The position numbers were made by a program, and so were the translations under genes. This document shows positions 1 to 10,712 of a stretch of 64,000 nucleotides of DNA, one piece after another. The stretch spans positions 36,175,001-36,239,000 of the forward strand of contig NC_089037.1 of NCBI RefSeq assembly GCF_034140825.1, read 5' to 3'. This DNA comes from Oryza sativa Japonica Group (lineage: Eukaryota > Streptophyta > Magnoliopsida > Poales > Poaceae). The notes under the pieces were generated by a model. It had not been told where the DNA came from, searched no databases, and saw only the letters and a list, made by a program, of their open reading frames with translations. The stretch's first letter is position 1, and the number at the start of each line of letters is the position of its first letter.

Positions 1-211
1 ATGAACACCACCAATATTTTATCAAACCGGATTGTTTTATCTCCACAAGTGGTTCGGATGGCAATTTCATCTTACTTGGCACGTTGACCTGGTTTTCATC
101 TAACACAATATCTACTTGACATTTACATAGTGTTAATGTCAAGAAAAAAATAAAAATAGATAGACCCATATATGTAAGTCTATAAAAAATAGAAAATAAA
201 ATACGCATATA

Positions 212-372
212 ATCCGACTCGGTTCAGCCCTGTCGTGACCCACCATCGGTATCGGACTCGGACTCCACTCTTGCTCGCTATAATTGGCGCGCTCGGCAAC
301 AGCCAACACTGCAATTCGTCTTAATTAGTTCGCGCGTCCATCGATCACTCGCTGCGCTGCAACCCGTCTCCA
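212..372 (+). promoter_or_regulatory. Promoter and leader of J-domain gene 1
   Basis: The block at about 212-320 recurs almost unchanged at 3401-3513, upstream of J-domain gene 2, so the promoter was duplicated together with the gene. Both copies contain TATAATTGGCGCGC (here 280-293), which holds ATTGGCGC at 283-290. That octamer fits the plant E2F consensus WTTSSCSS. Whether it acts as a TATA-like box or an E2F site is inference. Confidence 0.45.
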
Positions 373-1203
373 ATGGCGACCGGTCGCAACGACGAAGAGG
401 AAGCCGAGAAGGCTTACGAGCTCGCAGAGAATCGCTTCCGCGCCAACGACATCGCCGGAGCGCTCCACGCGGCCCGGGAGGCGCGGCGGCTGTTCCCGCC
501 ACTCCCTGGCGTCGCCAGCGCCGTCGCCGCCTACGAGGTCCACCACGCCGCCGCCTCCCGCGCAGACGCCGGCGACAAGTGGTACGCCATCCTCGCCGTC
601 GGCGACGATTCATCCGCGACGACCTCGAGCGGCACTAATGGCGCCGCCGCCGTCATCACGCACGAAGACCTCAAGCACCAGTACCACCGGCTCTGCCTCC
701 TCCTGCACCCGGACAAGAACGCCGCCGCCGCCGCCGAGGGCGCCTTCAAGCTGCTCCGGGAGGCGTGGGACAACCTCTCGCTTCTCCACCCGCCGGGCTC
801 CGCCGCGTCTCCTTCGGTAAGCTGTCCGCCACCGCCGCCGCCGCCGCCGCCAGGGCCGCGTCGCATCTCCTGCCGGAAATGCCGCGGCTCGTTCTTCACG
901 GTGGTCGGCGACGGCGTCTCCGGCGTGAACTGCGTCCACTGCAACCGCTGGGTGAGCTTGTTCCCGTGCCCCGCTCGCTGTGCGAGGTGCGGCGTGAGGT
1001 TCACGGAGACTGTGTCCACCGGAACGCGTCTCCTCCGGTGCGCCGCCTGCGAGAGGAGCTCCTACGTCTTCGTCAAGAACCCCTACTGCGCCACCTCCTG
1101 GATAACCGGATCTTCATATCGATTAAAATGTTGTCGAAGAAAACCATTTAGTGCTCCGACTCCCATCACAAATTTTGACAATTTAACCCTTTATAAAATC
1201 TAA
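373..1203 (+). CDS. J-domain (DnaJ-like) protein with zinc-ribbon tail, tandem copy 1
   Basis: Single-exon gene of 276 aa. The N-terminal helical region (about 10-60) is typical of the plant family in which a short conserved helix precedes the J domain. The J domain spans about 69-130 and has the HPD tripeptide at 112-114, the surface that stimulates Hsp70 ATPase. A proline run (about 150-160) leads into two CxxC-type zinc-ribbon halves: CRKC with CVHC, then CARC with CAAC. The start is the first ATG after the promoter block shared with copy 2. The last roughly 15-20 codons do not match copy 2 and run into an inverted-repeat element beginning near 1163, so the C-terminus was replaced by transposon sequence. 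Likely a Hsp70 co-chaperone; the client is unknown. It may be expressed or decaying. Confidence 0.82.
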   Translation: MATGRNDEEEAEKAYELAENRFRANDIAGALHAAREARRLFPPLPGVASAVAAYEVHHAAASRADAGDKWYAILAVGDDSSATTSSGTNGAAAVITHEDLKHQYHRLCLLLHPDKNAAAAAEGAFKLLREAWDNLSLLHPPGSAASPSVSCPPPPPPPPPGPRRISCRKCRGSFFTVVGDGVSGVNCVHCNRWVSLFPCPARCARCGVRFTETVSTGTRLLRCAACERSSYVFVKNPYCATSWITGSSYRLKCCRRKPFSAPTPITNFDNLTLYKI

Positions 1204-1523
1204 TTTTACAAATGAACTGTCGCCGCCAAAACTTATTTAAAAATGACCTTTTTTTTCAGCGCCAAATCGTGTGACGCTGAATTTAGACACATAAGCGCCA
1301 AATAGTATGGCACTGAATGCAGATTGACACGCTGACTCAACCTTTCATTCGCGGTGGCACGACATTCAACGCTAGTTGACGTAGTGCTGAGGTGTCTAAG
1401 TTCAGCGCCATAGGATTTGACGCTGAAAAAATGTTATTTTTTAAATAAGTTTTGGCGATGTTTCATTTGTAAAATTAGTTTTTTCAAAGGATCAAATTAT
1501 CAAAATTTGTGTACCCCCATCCT
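1163..1523. mobile_element. Foldback/MITE-like element overlapping the end of J-domain gene 1
   Basis: The left arm (about 1163-1270, CACAAATTTTGACAATTT onward) is the imperfect inverted complement of the right arm (about 1425-1523, ending ATCAAAATTTGTG). The loop contains repeated GCGCCAA/GACGCTGA motifs. No clear target duplication was found, so the family and exact ends are open. It supplies the final codons and stop of the upstream gene. Confidence 0.6.
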
Positions 1524-1835
1524 AAATCAGTTAGTCTCTTTAGCATTTAAAATTTACTAGATGAAAACATTCAAATTTGTCATGTAATTTGTTGAAGACA
1601 TTAAATATGCAATTCAAAAGAAGCCAATGGATTATTTTGTGAAATTTGTACTGTTTGGACAGGGGCATGGACAATACGTAGCCACTTTTGTTTCTCTCGC
1701 GCACACACACACTTTCTCTTCCATCTCTCTCTCGGGTACTCTGCTTCTGGAATCATACGGCCAGTATTTAGCCATATGTCAGTAAATTAATTGGTGAATG
1801 AGGAGCCAATCAGCTGGCGGCAACACGACCAGCTT

Positions 1836-1877
<42 letters not shown>
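1836..1877. repeat. (GATA)n microsatellite
   Basis: About ten uninterrupted GATA units lie in the spacer. Slippage-prone and probably polymorphic; no function inferred. Confidence 0.95.
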
Positions 1878-1878
<1 letters not shown>

Positions 1879-2890
1879 ATTCCAAGATAGTTCCATCAAT
1901 TATGTTAATTCAAATTTCTCTCCTTTGTACTGTTATATTATTGTCGGTCCACTATAGTCATTTTTCTCAAATCTTAATCTATACGTACTAAATAATCTAA
2001 AATGATAACTAATATGAGACGCACTCTAAAAATATACAAATTTAAATTCAACTTACATATATGCAGGAAAACAAAATATTTTACTCTAAATAAAGTTTCT
2101 ATGCAAACCTCTGCATCTTCAAGATATGGTGCTTCTCAAAACTCAGGATGCAGTCGATAATTAGATCATCAGGGAAAGGTATATACTAGATCTGTAAATC
2201 TGTAACCACGTTCATTTCGTTCCAGATACATTGAGTTAGAAAGTACTTTGATTTTTACGTGCACGCTTCCCAAACTATTAAACGGTGCACTTTTTTAAAA
2301 AAAAATCTATAGGAAAGTTGTTTTAAAAATCATATTAATCCATTATTGAAATTTAAAATAGTTTATACTCAATTAATCATACGCTAATGGCTCACCTCGT
2401 TTTGCGTATCTTCCCAATCTTCTTAATCCCCTATCCCTCAAACCTAGATCCTCAGCAAGAAATTGAAAAAAGTGAAATATGCTGAGATATTCTGATCGTT
2501 TTTGTTTTACCTTTCTTTTCTTTTTCTTGTTCTCCACGCATACATCATGCATTACTTCAGTAACATGGTGTGTATCTGTATATATTTTATCTTATCTTAA
2601 TAGCTTATTTACCCATTAGGTATTGTTCGGTTAGTCCCTCTTTCAAAGATCAAACTTTATATAGATTTATGTCGGCCGCACTTAATAAATCCTCTAAAAA
2701 TATTGCGAAACAAACACTACAAATCCCTCTATTGCTTAGAATCTCACAAAACCTTACAAGTGGTGTTCAGCTATGAAATTAACTAACTATAGTAGACATG
2801 TATTGATGAATGTAAATATGTTTTGTTGGTAATAAGGCTTTTTTCTGGAGGTTTGGTCTTTGGCTTTCCATGTGGCAAACTTCTTTTATA

Positions 2891-3014
2891 CTCCATCCGT
2901 ACTAAAATATAAGTGGTTTTGGATAGATCAATGAGACACTTCTTAGTACTATAGATTTGGACAAACAGCTAGTTCCATTTATCCAAAATCTCTTATATTG
3001 TAGGATGGAAGGAG
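2891..3014. mobile_element. Stowaway-like MITE
   Basis: A 124-bp element begins CTCCATCCGTACTAAAATATAAG and ends in the imperfect complement CTTATATTGTAGGATGGAAGGAG. It is flanked by TA on both sides, the Tc1/mariner-type target duplication. Confidence 0.8.
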
Positions 3015-3146
3015 TATTAGCACAACCTACTTTTGTATTGAATGGTTCTCTCAATAGGAAGGCCATTATCAAGGTCGCATGACAAGGCTACATTGTCAAG
3101 CTTGCGTGACAAGACTAACCAACCAGGACGCCTGCAAGTTTAGGGG

Positions 3147-3345
3147 CATGTTTAGATCGATGATATTTTCAACCATACCATTATTTAATAAAATCGATAA
3201 TTATGTGGTTACATTTAGTTTATTAAATATTGACAATATGTATAAAATTTTGGTAACATTATTAAGCCAATTCTATTAAAATTGACAATTATTATCAAAT
3301 TTTAGTATGATTTTTATTTTGGCACCAATATGAACGGATCCTAGA
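3147..3345. mobile_element. AT-rich MITE of uncertain family
   Basis: The segment between GGCATGTTTAGATC and GAACGGATCC is AT-rich with many TTTGGTA/ATTGACAAT motifs. A similar sequence lies at about 31020-31190. The terminal repeats are weak, so this is a family-level guess. Confidence 0.4.
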
Positions 3346-3400
3346 TTATACGAGGCACGGCATTGTTTTTTAGTCAGCAATCTGCACCAGCCTTCGATGA

Positions 3401-3541
3401 TCCGACTCGGTTCAGTCCCCTGTCGCGACCCAACCATTCGGACTCGGACTCGGACTCCCCTCTGCTCGATATAATTGGCGCGCTCGGCAACAGCCAAAGC
3501 TGCAACTCATCTTGTTCGTGTCCATCGATCACGCGTCACCC
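3401..3541 (+). promoter_or_regulatory. Promoter and leader of J-domain gene 2 (duplicate of the gene 1 promoter)
   Basis: Near copy of 212-320, including the shared TATAATTGGCGCGC block (octamer ATTGGCGC at 3474-3481). An in-frame upstream ATG at 3512 would add 10 residues. The ATG at 3542 is preferred because it matches the start of copy 1 (MAT...). Confidence 0.5.
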
Positions 3542-4405
3542 ATGGCGACGCCCGGTCGCGTCGAGGAGCTGGCGGCTGAGAATGCTTACAAGCTCGCAGA
3601 GAATCGCTTCCTCGCCGACGACATCACCGGAGCACTCCGCGCCGCCCGGGCGGCGCAGCGCGTCTTCCCGGCACTCCCTGGCCTCGCCAACGCCATCGCC
3701 GCCTACGAGGTGCACGCCGCCGCCACCACCTCCCGCGCAAACGGCGGCGGCAAGTGGTACGCCATCCTCGCCGTCGGCGACGATTCCACGACGACCTCGA
3801 CCGGCATTAGCGGCGCCGCCGTCATCACGCACGAATCCCTCAAGCAACAGTACCGCCGGCTCTGCCTCGTCCTGCACCCGGACAAGAACTCCTCCGCCGC
3901 CGCCGAGGGCGCCTTCAAGCTGCTCCGGGAGGCGTGGGATAAGCTCTCGCTTCTCCACCCGCCAGGCTCCGCCGCGGCTCCGGTAAGCTGTCCTCCGCCG
4001 CCGGCCACCGCCCAACCGCCTGACTGGATGCCCCGGCAGCCGGGGCCACATCGCCGAACAATGTTCTGCCCGAACTGCCGCTGTTCGTTCGCCACGGTGG
4101 TCGACGACGGCGTCTCCGGCGTGAACTGCGTCAACTGCAACCACTGGGTGAGCACGTTGTGGCAGACTGGTCGAGCTCCGCCGCCGCCGCAGCAGCAGCA
4201 GCAATCGTCGTCGAGGTTCCCGTGCCCCACTCCCTGCCCAGGGTGCGATGCGAAGTTCACGGGCACTGTGTCCATTGGCAAGCATCTCCTTCCCTGCCGC
4301 GCCTGCAACAAATGCTTCTTGGTCTTCGTGAAGAGCCCCAACGAAGCCTACGCCTGGATACCCACGCCAAAAGAGAAAATGCCATATGTACACATGGAAT
4401 TTTAG
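3542..4405 (+). CDS. J-domain (DnaJ-like) protein with zinc-ribbon tail, tandem copy 2
   Basis: Single exon, 287 aa from the preferred ATG. It has the same plan as copy 1: an N-terminal helical segment, a J domain with HPD at 112-114, a proline-rich linker, then zinc-ribbon pairs CPNC/CVNC and CPGC/CRAC. A glutamine/serine run (QQQQQSSS) separates the two zinc modules and is absent from copy 1. The C-terminal end (about 20 residues) is unbroken by any transposon and probably represents the ancestral tail. Close similarity to copy 1 in both promoter and coding sequence indicates a recent tandem duplication of about 3.2 kb. Probable Hsp70 co-chaperone; substrate unknown. Confidence 0.85.
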   Translation: MATPGRVEELAAENAYKLAENRFLADDITGALRAARAAQRVFPALPGLANAIAAYEVHAAATTSRANGGGKWYAILAVGDDSTTTSTGISGAAVITHESLKQQYRRLCLVLHPDKNSSAAAEGAFKLLREAWDKLSLLHPPGSAAAPVSCPPPPATAQPPDWMPRQPGPHRRTMFCPNCRCSFATVVDDGVSGVNCVNCNHWVSTLWQTGRAPPPPQQQQQSSSRFPCPTPCPGCDAKFTGTVSIGKHLLPCRACNKCFLVFVKSPNEAYAWIPTPKEKMPYVHMEF

Positions 4406-5340
4406 CTAATCTCTTTTATGTCCCTAAATTTTGCTTATTTTCTTGTATATACTGTTTACATCTAAATTTAGTATCTTAGAATGGAAATAGAGAAATTGCC
4501 AATGTTTGGAGGTTCTGCTGGTTTTTCTCTGAGAGCGCCGGTATGACCACCGTGTATAGCGGTGTGTGGCCGGTCTGACCGGCAGAGTCCGAGCCTGAGT
4601 CTGCTTTGTCGGGTCTCGAGTTTTCCTTGCTCGGAAAGACATGTTCGGGCTTGCTTTGGTTTCTATCCTGAGTTGGACGTGGAGGAGAGTGGCAAGATCA
4701 ACCCCTATATAAGAAACAAGGCCGGTTCAATTATAAAAATATCCTACACTCAATCAATAGAATCGTTTTTTTCAATATTGCTTTCTATTTTTCAATTAGC
4801 TTTAGTTTAGTTCGTCCATCTTTGTCGATTTGCGCTGAAAATCGTTTCCCGTCACTGCCAGATAGCGACACCTCTTTTTGTAGGTTTGTCCTGAAAATCT
4901 TCCGTTTTACCCATGAGACGGATAGTTATCCGTCGTTTCATCTAAATCGGCTCCGCTAGCCGGTTTGATCTATCAAAACTAATCTTTAACTTAGCGATTG
5001 CTAGGTTAGGGTGGTTGGCGACTCTACTATCACCGCAAAGCTTTAGGTGTTGCGGTCATACTTGTCAACTTGTCACAAAAAGTTGCCAACACGATTTTTG
5101 ACGATTCCACTAGAGACAAAATGACAAGCACGACCGCAGCACCCAAAACCTTGCGGTGATAGTAGAGTCGCCAACTACCCTAACCTAGCAATCACCGCAT
5201 TGATCCTGTTGCCCTTTGTGATGATAGTCTCTGAATCCGATTTAAATATCCAAATCCAAGTCGGTTAGGATTTAGGAGTCGGACTCTCGGACGACCATAA
5301 ACCTCCTACCCATGGTGCGCACTTGGGCGTCCTGGCTAGG
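4406..5340. repeat. Repeat-rich spacer with LTR-like remnant and hairpin
   Basis: The section from about 4500 to 5100 has features of an old LTR fragment: GGTCTGACCGGC motifs, a CTATATAAGAAACAAG TATA region near 4705, and a pyrimidine-rich tail. I found no matching target duplication, so the assignment is tentative. It merges into the inverted repeat listed at 4994-5198. No host gene is visible. Confidence 0.4.
4994..5198. repeat. Long inverted repeat (hairpin) upstream of J-domain gene 3
   Basis: The arm at 4994-5070 (GCGATTGCTAGGTTAGGG onward) is nearly the exact complement of the arm at about 5125-5198 (ending CCCTAACCTAGCAATCACCGC). About 75 bp of stem surrounds a loop of about 55 bp. 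Transcription would give a stable hairpin. It may have formed by inverted duplication of a repeat end. Confidence 0.85.
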
Positions 5341-5357
5341 CTAGCTAGCTACTCGCC

Positions 5358-6228
5358 ATGGCGGTAGCCAACCAAGAGCAAGCCGAGGAGGCTTGCCGAC
5401 GCGCCGAGGAGTTCTTCCTCGCCGGCAACATCGCCAGCGCGCACCGCCTCGCCTGGAGAGCCCAGAGGCTCTGCCCCTCGCTCCCCGGCGTCGCCAACGC
5501 GCTCGCCGCCTACGACGTCCACGCCGCCGCCGCCGCCAACCCCGGCCGCCCCAACTGGTACGCCGTCCTCGGCATCGACCAGCCCTCCTCCGCCGCCGCC
5601 GCCGTCACGCGCGACGCCATCAAGAGGCAGTTCCGGCGCCGCTCCCTCCTCGTCCACCCGGACAAGAACCGCTCCGCCGCCGCCGACGGCGCCTTCAAGC
5701 TGCTGCGCCAGGCGTGCGACGCCCTCTCCGATCACCACCACCCTAACGCCGCCGCCGCATCCGCCGCCGGCACCGCCGCCGCTGCCGACACCGCGGCGCA
5801 GACCTGGTGGAGCGAGTACTGGGCGCGCCACCCGGAGATGGCGGCCGCGGCGTCCAGGCGCCGCGGCGCCGCCGCCGATGAGGAGGGGCCCGCGCGGCGT
5901 CAAGGGGAGGCACCCATGGTCATCTACTGCAAGCGCTGCGACCGCGAGTTCGTCAGGGAACCCGATGAGTTCGGCGTGACGTGCCGCTGGTGCCGCCGGC
6001 CGGTGAGACCGCCGTGGGTGAAGGAAGCCATCGTCTCCGACGACGAAAGCGCCGCCGCCGCCACGGCCGAAGCCGGAGATGTTCCCGTGCCCCGGGCAGT
6101 GCCCGCGGTGCGGGGCGCAGTTCGCGTCGATGGTGTGCGCCGGTAAGTGGCACCTCCGGTGCAAAACCTGCTCCAAGTACACCATGGTCGACGTACAAGG
6201 CCCCGACATGGCTACTTGCTCCAGGTGA
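5358..6228 (+). CDS. J-domain (DnaJ-like) protein, tandem copy 3, with candidate 70-nt intron or frameshift
   Basis: N-terminal helical segment, then a J domain at about 67-125 with HPD at 100-102, an alanine-rich linker, and a first zinc pair CKRC/CRWC. Read straight through, the frame stops at 6146 (262 aa) and loses the second zinc ribbon. In another frame, 6073-6228 encodes FPCPGQCPRC...LRCKTC, which clearly matches the second ribbon of copies 1 and 2. Removing 6003-6072 (GTGAGA...AG, 70 nt, phase 0) joins the two perfectly and gives 266 aa. Copies 1 and 2 have no intron there, although both keep GTGAGC at the matching place as coding sequence. A frameshift giving a truncated protein is the alternative. 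More diverged than copies 1 and 2, with a separate upstream region. Confidence 0.7.
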
Positions 6229-6709
6229 TGCTGCATCATCAGGTATTCAGGCTGTTTCAGGATAGCTGACATATCTCATAGCTCCACCTTTTTCCAGGGA
6301 AGCTTGCAGATTTGTAAATTAGAAGGAAGATTCATTGCAATTCTATGCTGTTGATATACAAATCTGATACTGTATATGAATAATTTGTTGCAAATATACA
6401 AATATATTGACAAGTAAGTTTAGCGAGCTACTGGTTATGACTTACTCCTATATAAGAAGGAAAATCAGGCCAAAGAGGTTAAACAATCTTGAGCCTCTTG
6501 CTGTTGAATCGACCAAGATGCATTTAAAACAGATGATGGAACCGCCTAACCCAATGAACTTAAAACAAAATAACGGATGATGTGGTACCTAACTGTATGA
6601 TGCTACCAAATCTCTACAGAACTTTGTAACTTCTGTTCATATATATACTATCGATATTCTCAAATACTATCCACGGCGTTCTAAAAGGACCATTTTGGCA
6701 ACAGCAGTT
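6229..6709. other. Convergent spacer between J-domain gene 3 and the coiled-coil gene
   Basis: AT-rich 3'-flanking sequence shared by two convergent genes. Nothing else recognised. Confidence 0.6.
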
Positions 6710-9137
6710 TCAGTCATCGTCTGCTCCAAACTCATCATCCGGGTCCAGGAATGAGCCAATGGACTTGCGAAGGTTGACAATGGATTTGTCATCCTGCAAA
6801 CACACAAAGAGAAGTACTTGCGAGTAAGAAAATCAGGACACATCAATTCTAACTTGGACTATGAGACATGGTATCAAGTATCAACAGAAACAAGAAATTA
6901 TAGTAGATCATGTAAGCCATTAAATGACGGAACCTGCTTCATCTTCTTCAGAGATTCTTCTGCATTAGTTATCTTCTCTGAAAATGTTTTCTCGAGTTCA
7001 GACAGAGTAGCCTTCTCCTTCTTCCCTGTTAGACAAGATCAGAACAAATGTCTTTCACACATGGTAACTGTTTAAGAGACACTGGTTAAGAATAAAGAAC
7101 ATTTACAATGAGATAGAAAATGATATATCCTTACTTTGCAGTTCATACTGGATAAGTAATTTCTCCTTTGCATCTTCGAACTTTGAGAAAAGGTCTGCAG
7201 AACACAGTATATGCATGTGTAAATAGGTTGATAACAGGTGACAACTGATGATATCTATGTGGCAGGAACTAATGAAGTCAGGAAACTGCCAAGGTGCATG
7301 CACATTGCTCATTATGAGTATTATTTAATGATATCGCTCCATTTTTGTACAAAAGAAAACAAAGGTCAAGGTTAACTAGTACAATAATCCTGGTACCAAA
7401 TCTCAAGATAAAATATGACAGTTTTTCCTTGCACAAAGTTCACCTATATAATTCACCTAATAGCACAGGAAACAAACAGCAAAACTCACTTCTAAGTAAA
7501 TGTGTTTGCAGGTAGCTCATTTGACATACCTTTGAGAGTTTGCATGTGTGCAGCTTTTTCTTTGCAGAATTTATCATGTGTTGCTTGAAACTTGGTGTAC
7601 TCGTTCTTCAGTAAACCTTCACACTACATCAAATACAAATGAAGCTGACATTAGCACAAACTATGAGGGGATTGTTACCAGATGAGCATCACTGCATTGG
7701 ATACAGGTCGGTAACCTCTTTTGAAGTCTTTGATAGAACTTTCAGATAATTTTGCCTGCTAATGCAAATAAAAAACAGTTGTCAGAATTCATAGTATATT
7801 TGAATGATGCACCGTAATCATTTCCAAGAAAGCTTCATATGATAATCATGTTATAGGAATGAATCAAAAACCACTTTAAATCTCACCACAGATGTACAAC
7901 AAAAAAGAACTGCATTCATACAAGTAGAAGTTCACAGGCAAGTAAAATGAATTGGTCCTTTACCTTTCCTTCTCAAACTTGCCCTTGGCATCCTGTACGA
8001 TAGTCTGAATTTCTGTAGCAACACTGAAAATTGAGCAGAACAGTTAGTCATGTAATCTAATATTATGCACGTGGTAGATAACTTCAGAAACAGACCACAT
8101 TGAGACACCATATTAATTTTGTCATGTGGATATGAAAACCATGTTAGATGAAGCTATTCTTCCACATCACTAGTCTCAACTCATTTTCCATGCTTTGGGA
8201 GCGATTCAATTAACGCACTCTACGCCTCACATCTGCTACATTGAGTATAGCCTACAGGAGCTCCAAGGCTCACACAGACTTATACAGTAAAAAAAAATCG
8301 GATTCAGGAGATAAGTTGAACAATAAGCAGTTGGCACACTGGTACATCCTACTATATCATTGGTTCATAAAAGATAGGAGACCTAAACGGTGATCTGTTC
8401 ACAATTCCACAGAAATTAAAGTGACGTGGACCAACTACTGCTGGTCAACACAACGGAACTCATAACAGATCATTGGTGTATAGAGACTTGAGCACAATTC
8501 TGCAGAAATTAAGCAAGTGTGGTGCATAGTGACTAGTGAGCACCATCTGTTGATATCTAACAGTAAGCACGTTAAATTATCTCTCAATTAGCACTAATAG
8601 AAAACTTAGAAACAATTTCACGCGTGTAATCTACAATACCAATTGGCATGGTAATAAAGCCGCCGTAAAAAGGGTGGGACTCGGAATCACCTGGAGAGGG
8701 TTTGCTCGGTCTTCTTCTGGCCATCCTTGTGAGCCTTGTCCTTGATCTGGCGCAGCAGCAACACGATCTCCTTCATGTCACTGCCTCCCCCGATCCCCAC
8801 CGAAGCACGTCACGAATCACGAAATGCATACGCAGAAAATCGGTTAATCGCACAAAAATCCGGCGCAAAATTAAGACAAAATCGCGGCAAGCGGGAGAGC
8901 AACCAGGAAACCCTCGCTTCGAGTTCGATCCGAACATAGCGCGGGGACCCCGGGGAGGAGGGGGAAGGGGAGGCGAGGGGGGGGGGGGGCGCTGCTAGCT
9001 AGGCACCTGTCGAGCTCGGCGTCGTCGGAGTCGTCCATGTCGCGGCGCTTCTTGTCGGAGCGGAGCGCGTCGGTTGGGTCCTTGGCTCCTCCCCGCCTCC
9101 CGCCGCCGCTCGCCTTCGCCTTCGCCGCCGCCGACAT
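6710..9137 (-). CDS. Small coiled-coil protein, possibly ASY4-like meiotic axis component
   Basis: Eight coding exons on the minus strand: 9137-9007, 8780-8691, 8023-7964, 7755-7716, 7623-7530, 7194-7135, 7025-6934, 6793-6710. All junctions are GT-AG and the phases close, giving 216 aa. The N-terminus (1-45) is basic then acidic (SDKKRRDMDDSDDAEL). Residues about 46-190 are almost all charged or heptad-like helix (EIVLLLRQIKDKAHKDGQKK, LSELEKTFSEKITNAEESLK), predicting a long coiled coil. The C-terminus is IGSFLDPDDEFGADDD. Length and composition recall Arabidopsis ASY4, a short axis protein related to the C-terminus of ASY3, but that link is from memory. The leader lies just upstream in a GC-rich first exon with a GGCCCA box near 9260. 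The exon structure is secure; the function is tentative. Confidence 0.8.
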
Positions 9138-10712
9138 CGCTGGTGCGGTGTGCGAGTGTAGGGGTTTGAGCTTTTGCGGGTGCGAGAGAGAAGGTGAGAC
9201 GAGGCCGTTTTGGGCTCGCGGGTTTTGAATTCCAGCTGTCACGTACGGACACATGGGCTTGGGCCTCGTCCAGTACTCTGGTACCGACCCAGCATGTTGA
9301 TGTAGGCCTAAAATACTGCACTGATCTACTCATTCCAGTCATATTTGAAGTTTAGATAATATTCAGTTAAAATTTCAAATAATCAACTTTATGTTAGCAT
9401 AAGTTTATAAAGTCTAGATAATGATTGTATTTTTTTAGAACAAATTTATATGTATGACATTTTTATTTTGAAATAAGCATTTGAGAAATTATTGAATATT
9501 GAAACTTGATTTAATTATAAATTTGTTAGAACAATATACTATCTGTTTTTTTTCTCCAAATCGGGATTTTACAAGAAAAATCTAGCATTTGGTCTAACCA
9601 AGTACACCACGGTCGTTTCAGACCACTTCTCGTTGGGTTATGTTGGAACAACCTACTTGGATAGCGATGGTGACACTGATGCGTGTGTAAAAAATCGGCA
9701 CTCACAGAGCTTTCTCCAAAAGGACAAAGTTTATACTTCAAAGGTCGGAATTTGCCTCAAATAAAGCCTAGTAGCTTCTAGGCATTCGTGGTCATCGGCA
9801 AATGTCAGTTGCAAAATCACTTGATGTCAACTCGCAAGGAAGATAAACAAAATCAACATGTTCATCATCTGAAGTACATAATGGCAATACAATGATCATA
9901 TATCACCGGTAATGTGGAACTTTGGATATAGGAGGGACTTTCCAAAAAAACATAATTTCCCCTTTTCTTCACATGTGATAAATCTCATGTGAAATGTGAT
10001 GCATCTAGGTGTAGACTGTCATTTTGGACTATCTATCTTATTTATATTTTAATTAAAAATAAAGATTCAAGGTCTGTTTGGTACAGCTTTAACTCCTAAA
10101 TATAACTCCAGGAGTTGAGTCTGGAGTGGAGTTGTGGAGCTGCCTAAACCCAGCTTCACAACTCTAGTATATTTTGTGAGAGAGCTCTACCCAACTCCAC
10201 TCCCAGTTTTGATAGAGCTGAAACTGTTTGGCTGAGCTCTAACTCTAGGAGGGGTGGAGTTGGAGCTGGAGCTGTGCCAAACAGACCCTCAAATTACACT
10301 GTGCAAACTCCGAACTCTGCAATTTTTTTTACAAGTTGAAAATAAGCTCAAACAGATGGTGGAACGAGATTTGGCCCACTGCCCAACCCGATTTTTCTCA
10401 TGGGAGGCGCAGGACGGGCCACGTCGGCCCAGAGCCCGGTCACCACAACCCCACGCTGACAACCGGGCCCACACCAGATTCATTGTACCACGCGCCATGG
10501 CTGCGCCCCTTCCCCTTCCCGCCACACATCTCACCTCGGCTATCCCCATCGCGGCAGAAACAATCCCGACGTCTCCGTCGTCCAGAACCACGCCACTGAC
10601 AAGTGGGACCCACGTTCGTGTCCCCCCATGTCAGTGACTGCAGCCCCACCTCCAAAAAAATCCGTAACTCTCGCCTCACCGGCCACCGCTCCTCCCCCCC
10701 ACATGAGCGGCG
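9138..10712. promoter_or_regulatory. Divergent promoter region between the coiled-coil gene and the START gene
   Basis: Divergently transcribed genes flank this 1.6 kb. A TGGGCC box sits near 9261 on the coiled-coil side. On the START-gene side GGCCCA/GGGCCCA boxes occur at about 10373, 10426 and 10464, the site-II-like motifs common upstream of plant housekeeping genes. The middle is AT-rich and holds a MITE at 10072-10290. No further gene seen. Confidence 0.5.
10072..10290. mobile_element. MITE with GGTCTGTTTGG termini
   Basis: The ends GGTCTGTTTGG and CCAAACAGACC are perfect complements. The interior is rich in paired GGAGTT/AACTCC and GAGCT motifs, so the whole element folds back. The target duplication is unclear; the family is likely hAT or PIF type. 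Confidence 0.7.

Larger units (their letters stand above)
1204..3400. other. Intergenic region between J-domain genes 1 and 2
   Basis: No gene seen. The stretch is AT-rich and holds the rest of a foldback element, a GATA microsatellite and two MITEs listed separately. At about 2250-2400 there is a fragment resembling a common rice MITE, not resolved further. Confidence 0.6.

Noticed and set aside
4500-5091. Complete solo LTR
   Set aside because: LTR-like composition and TATA box are present, but no matching target duplication was found, so only a remnant is claimed.
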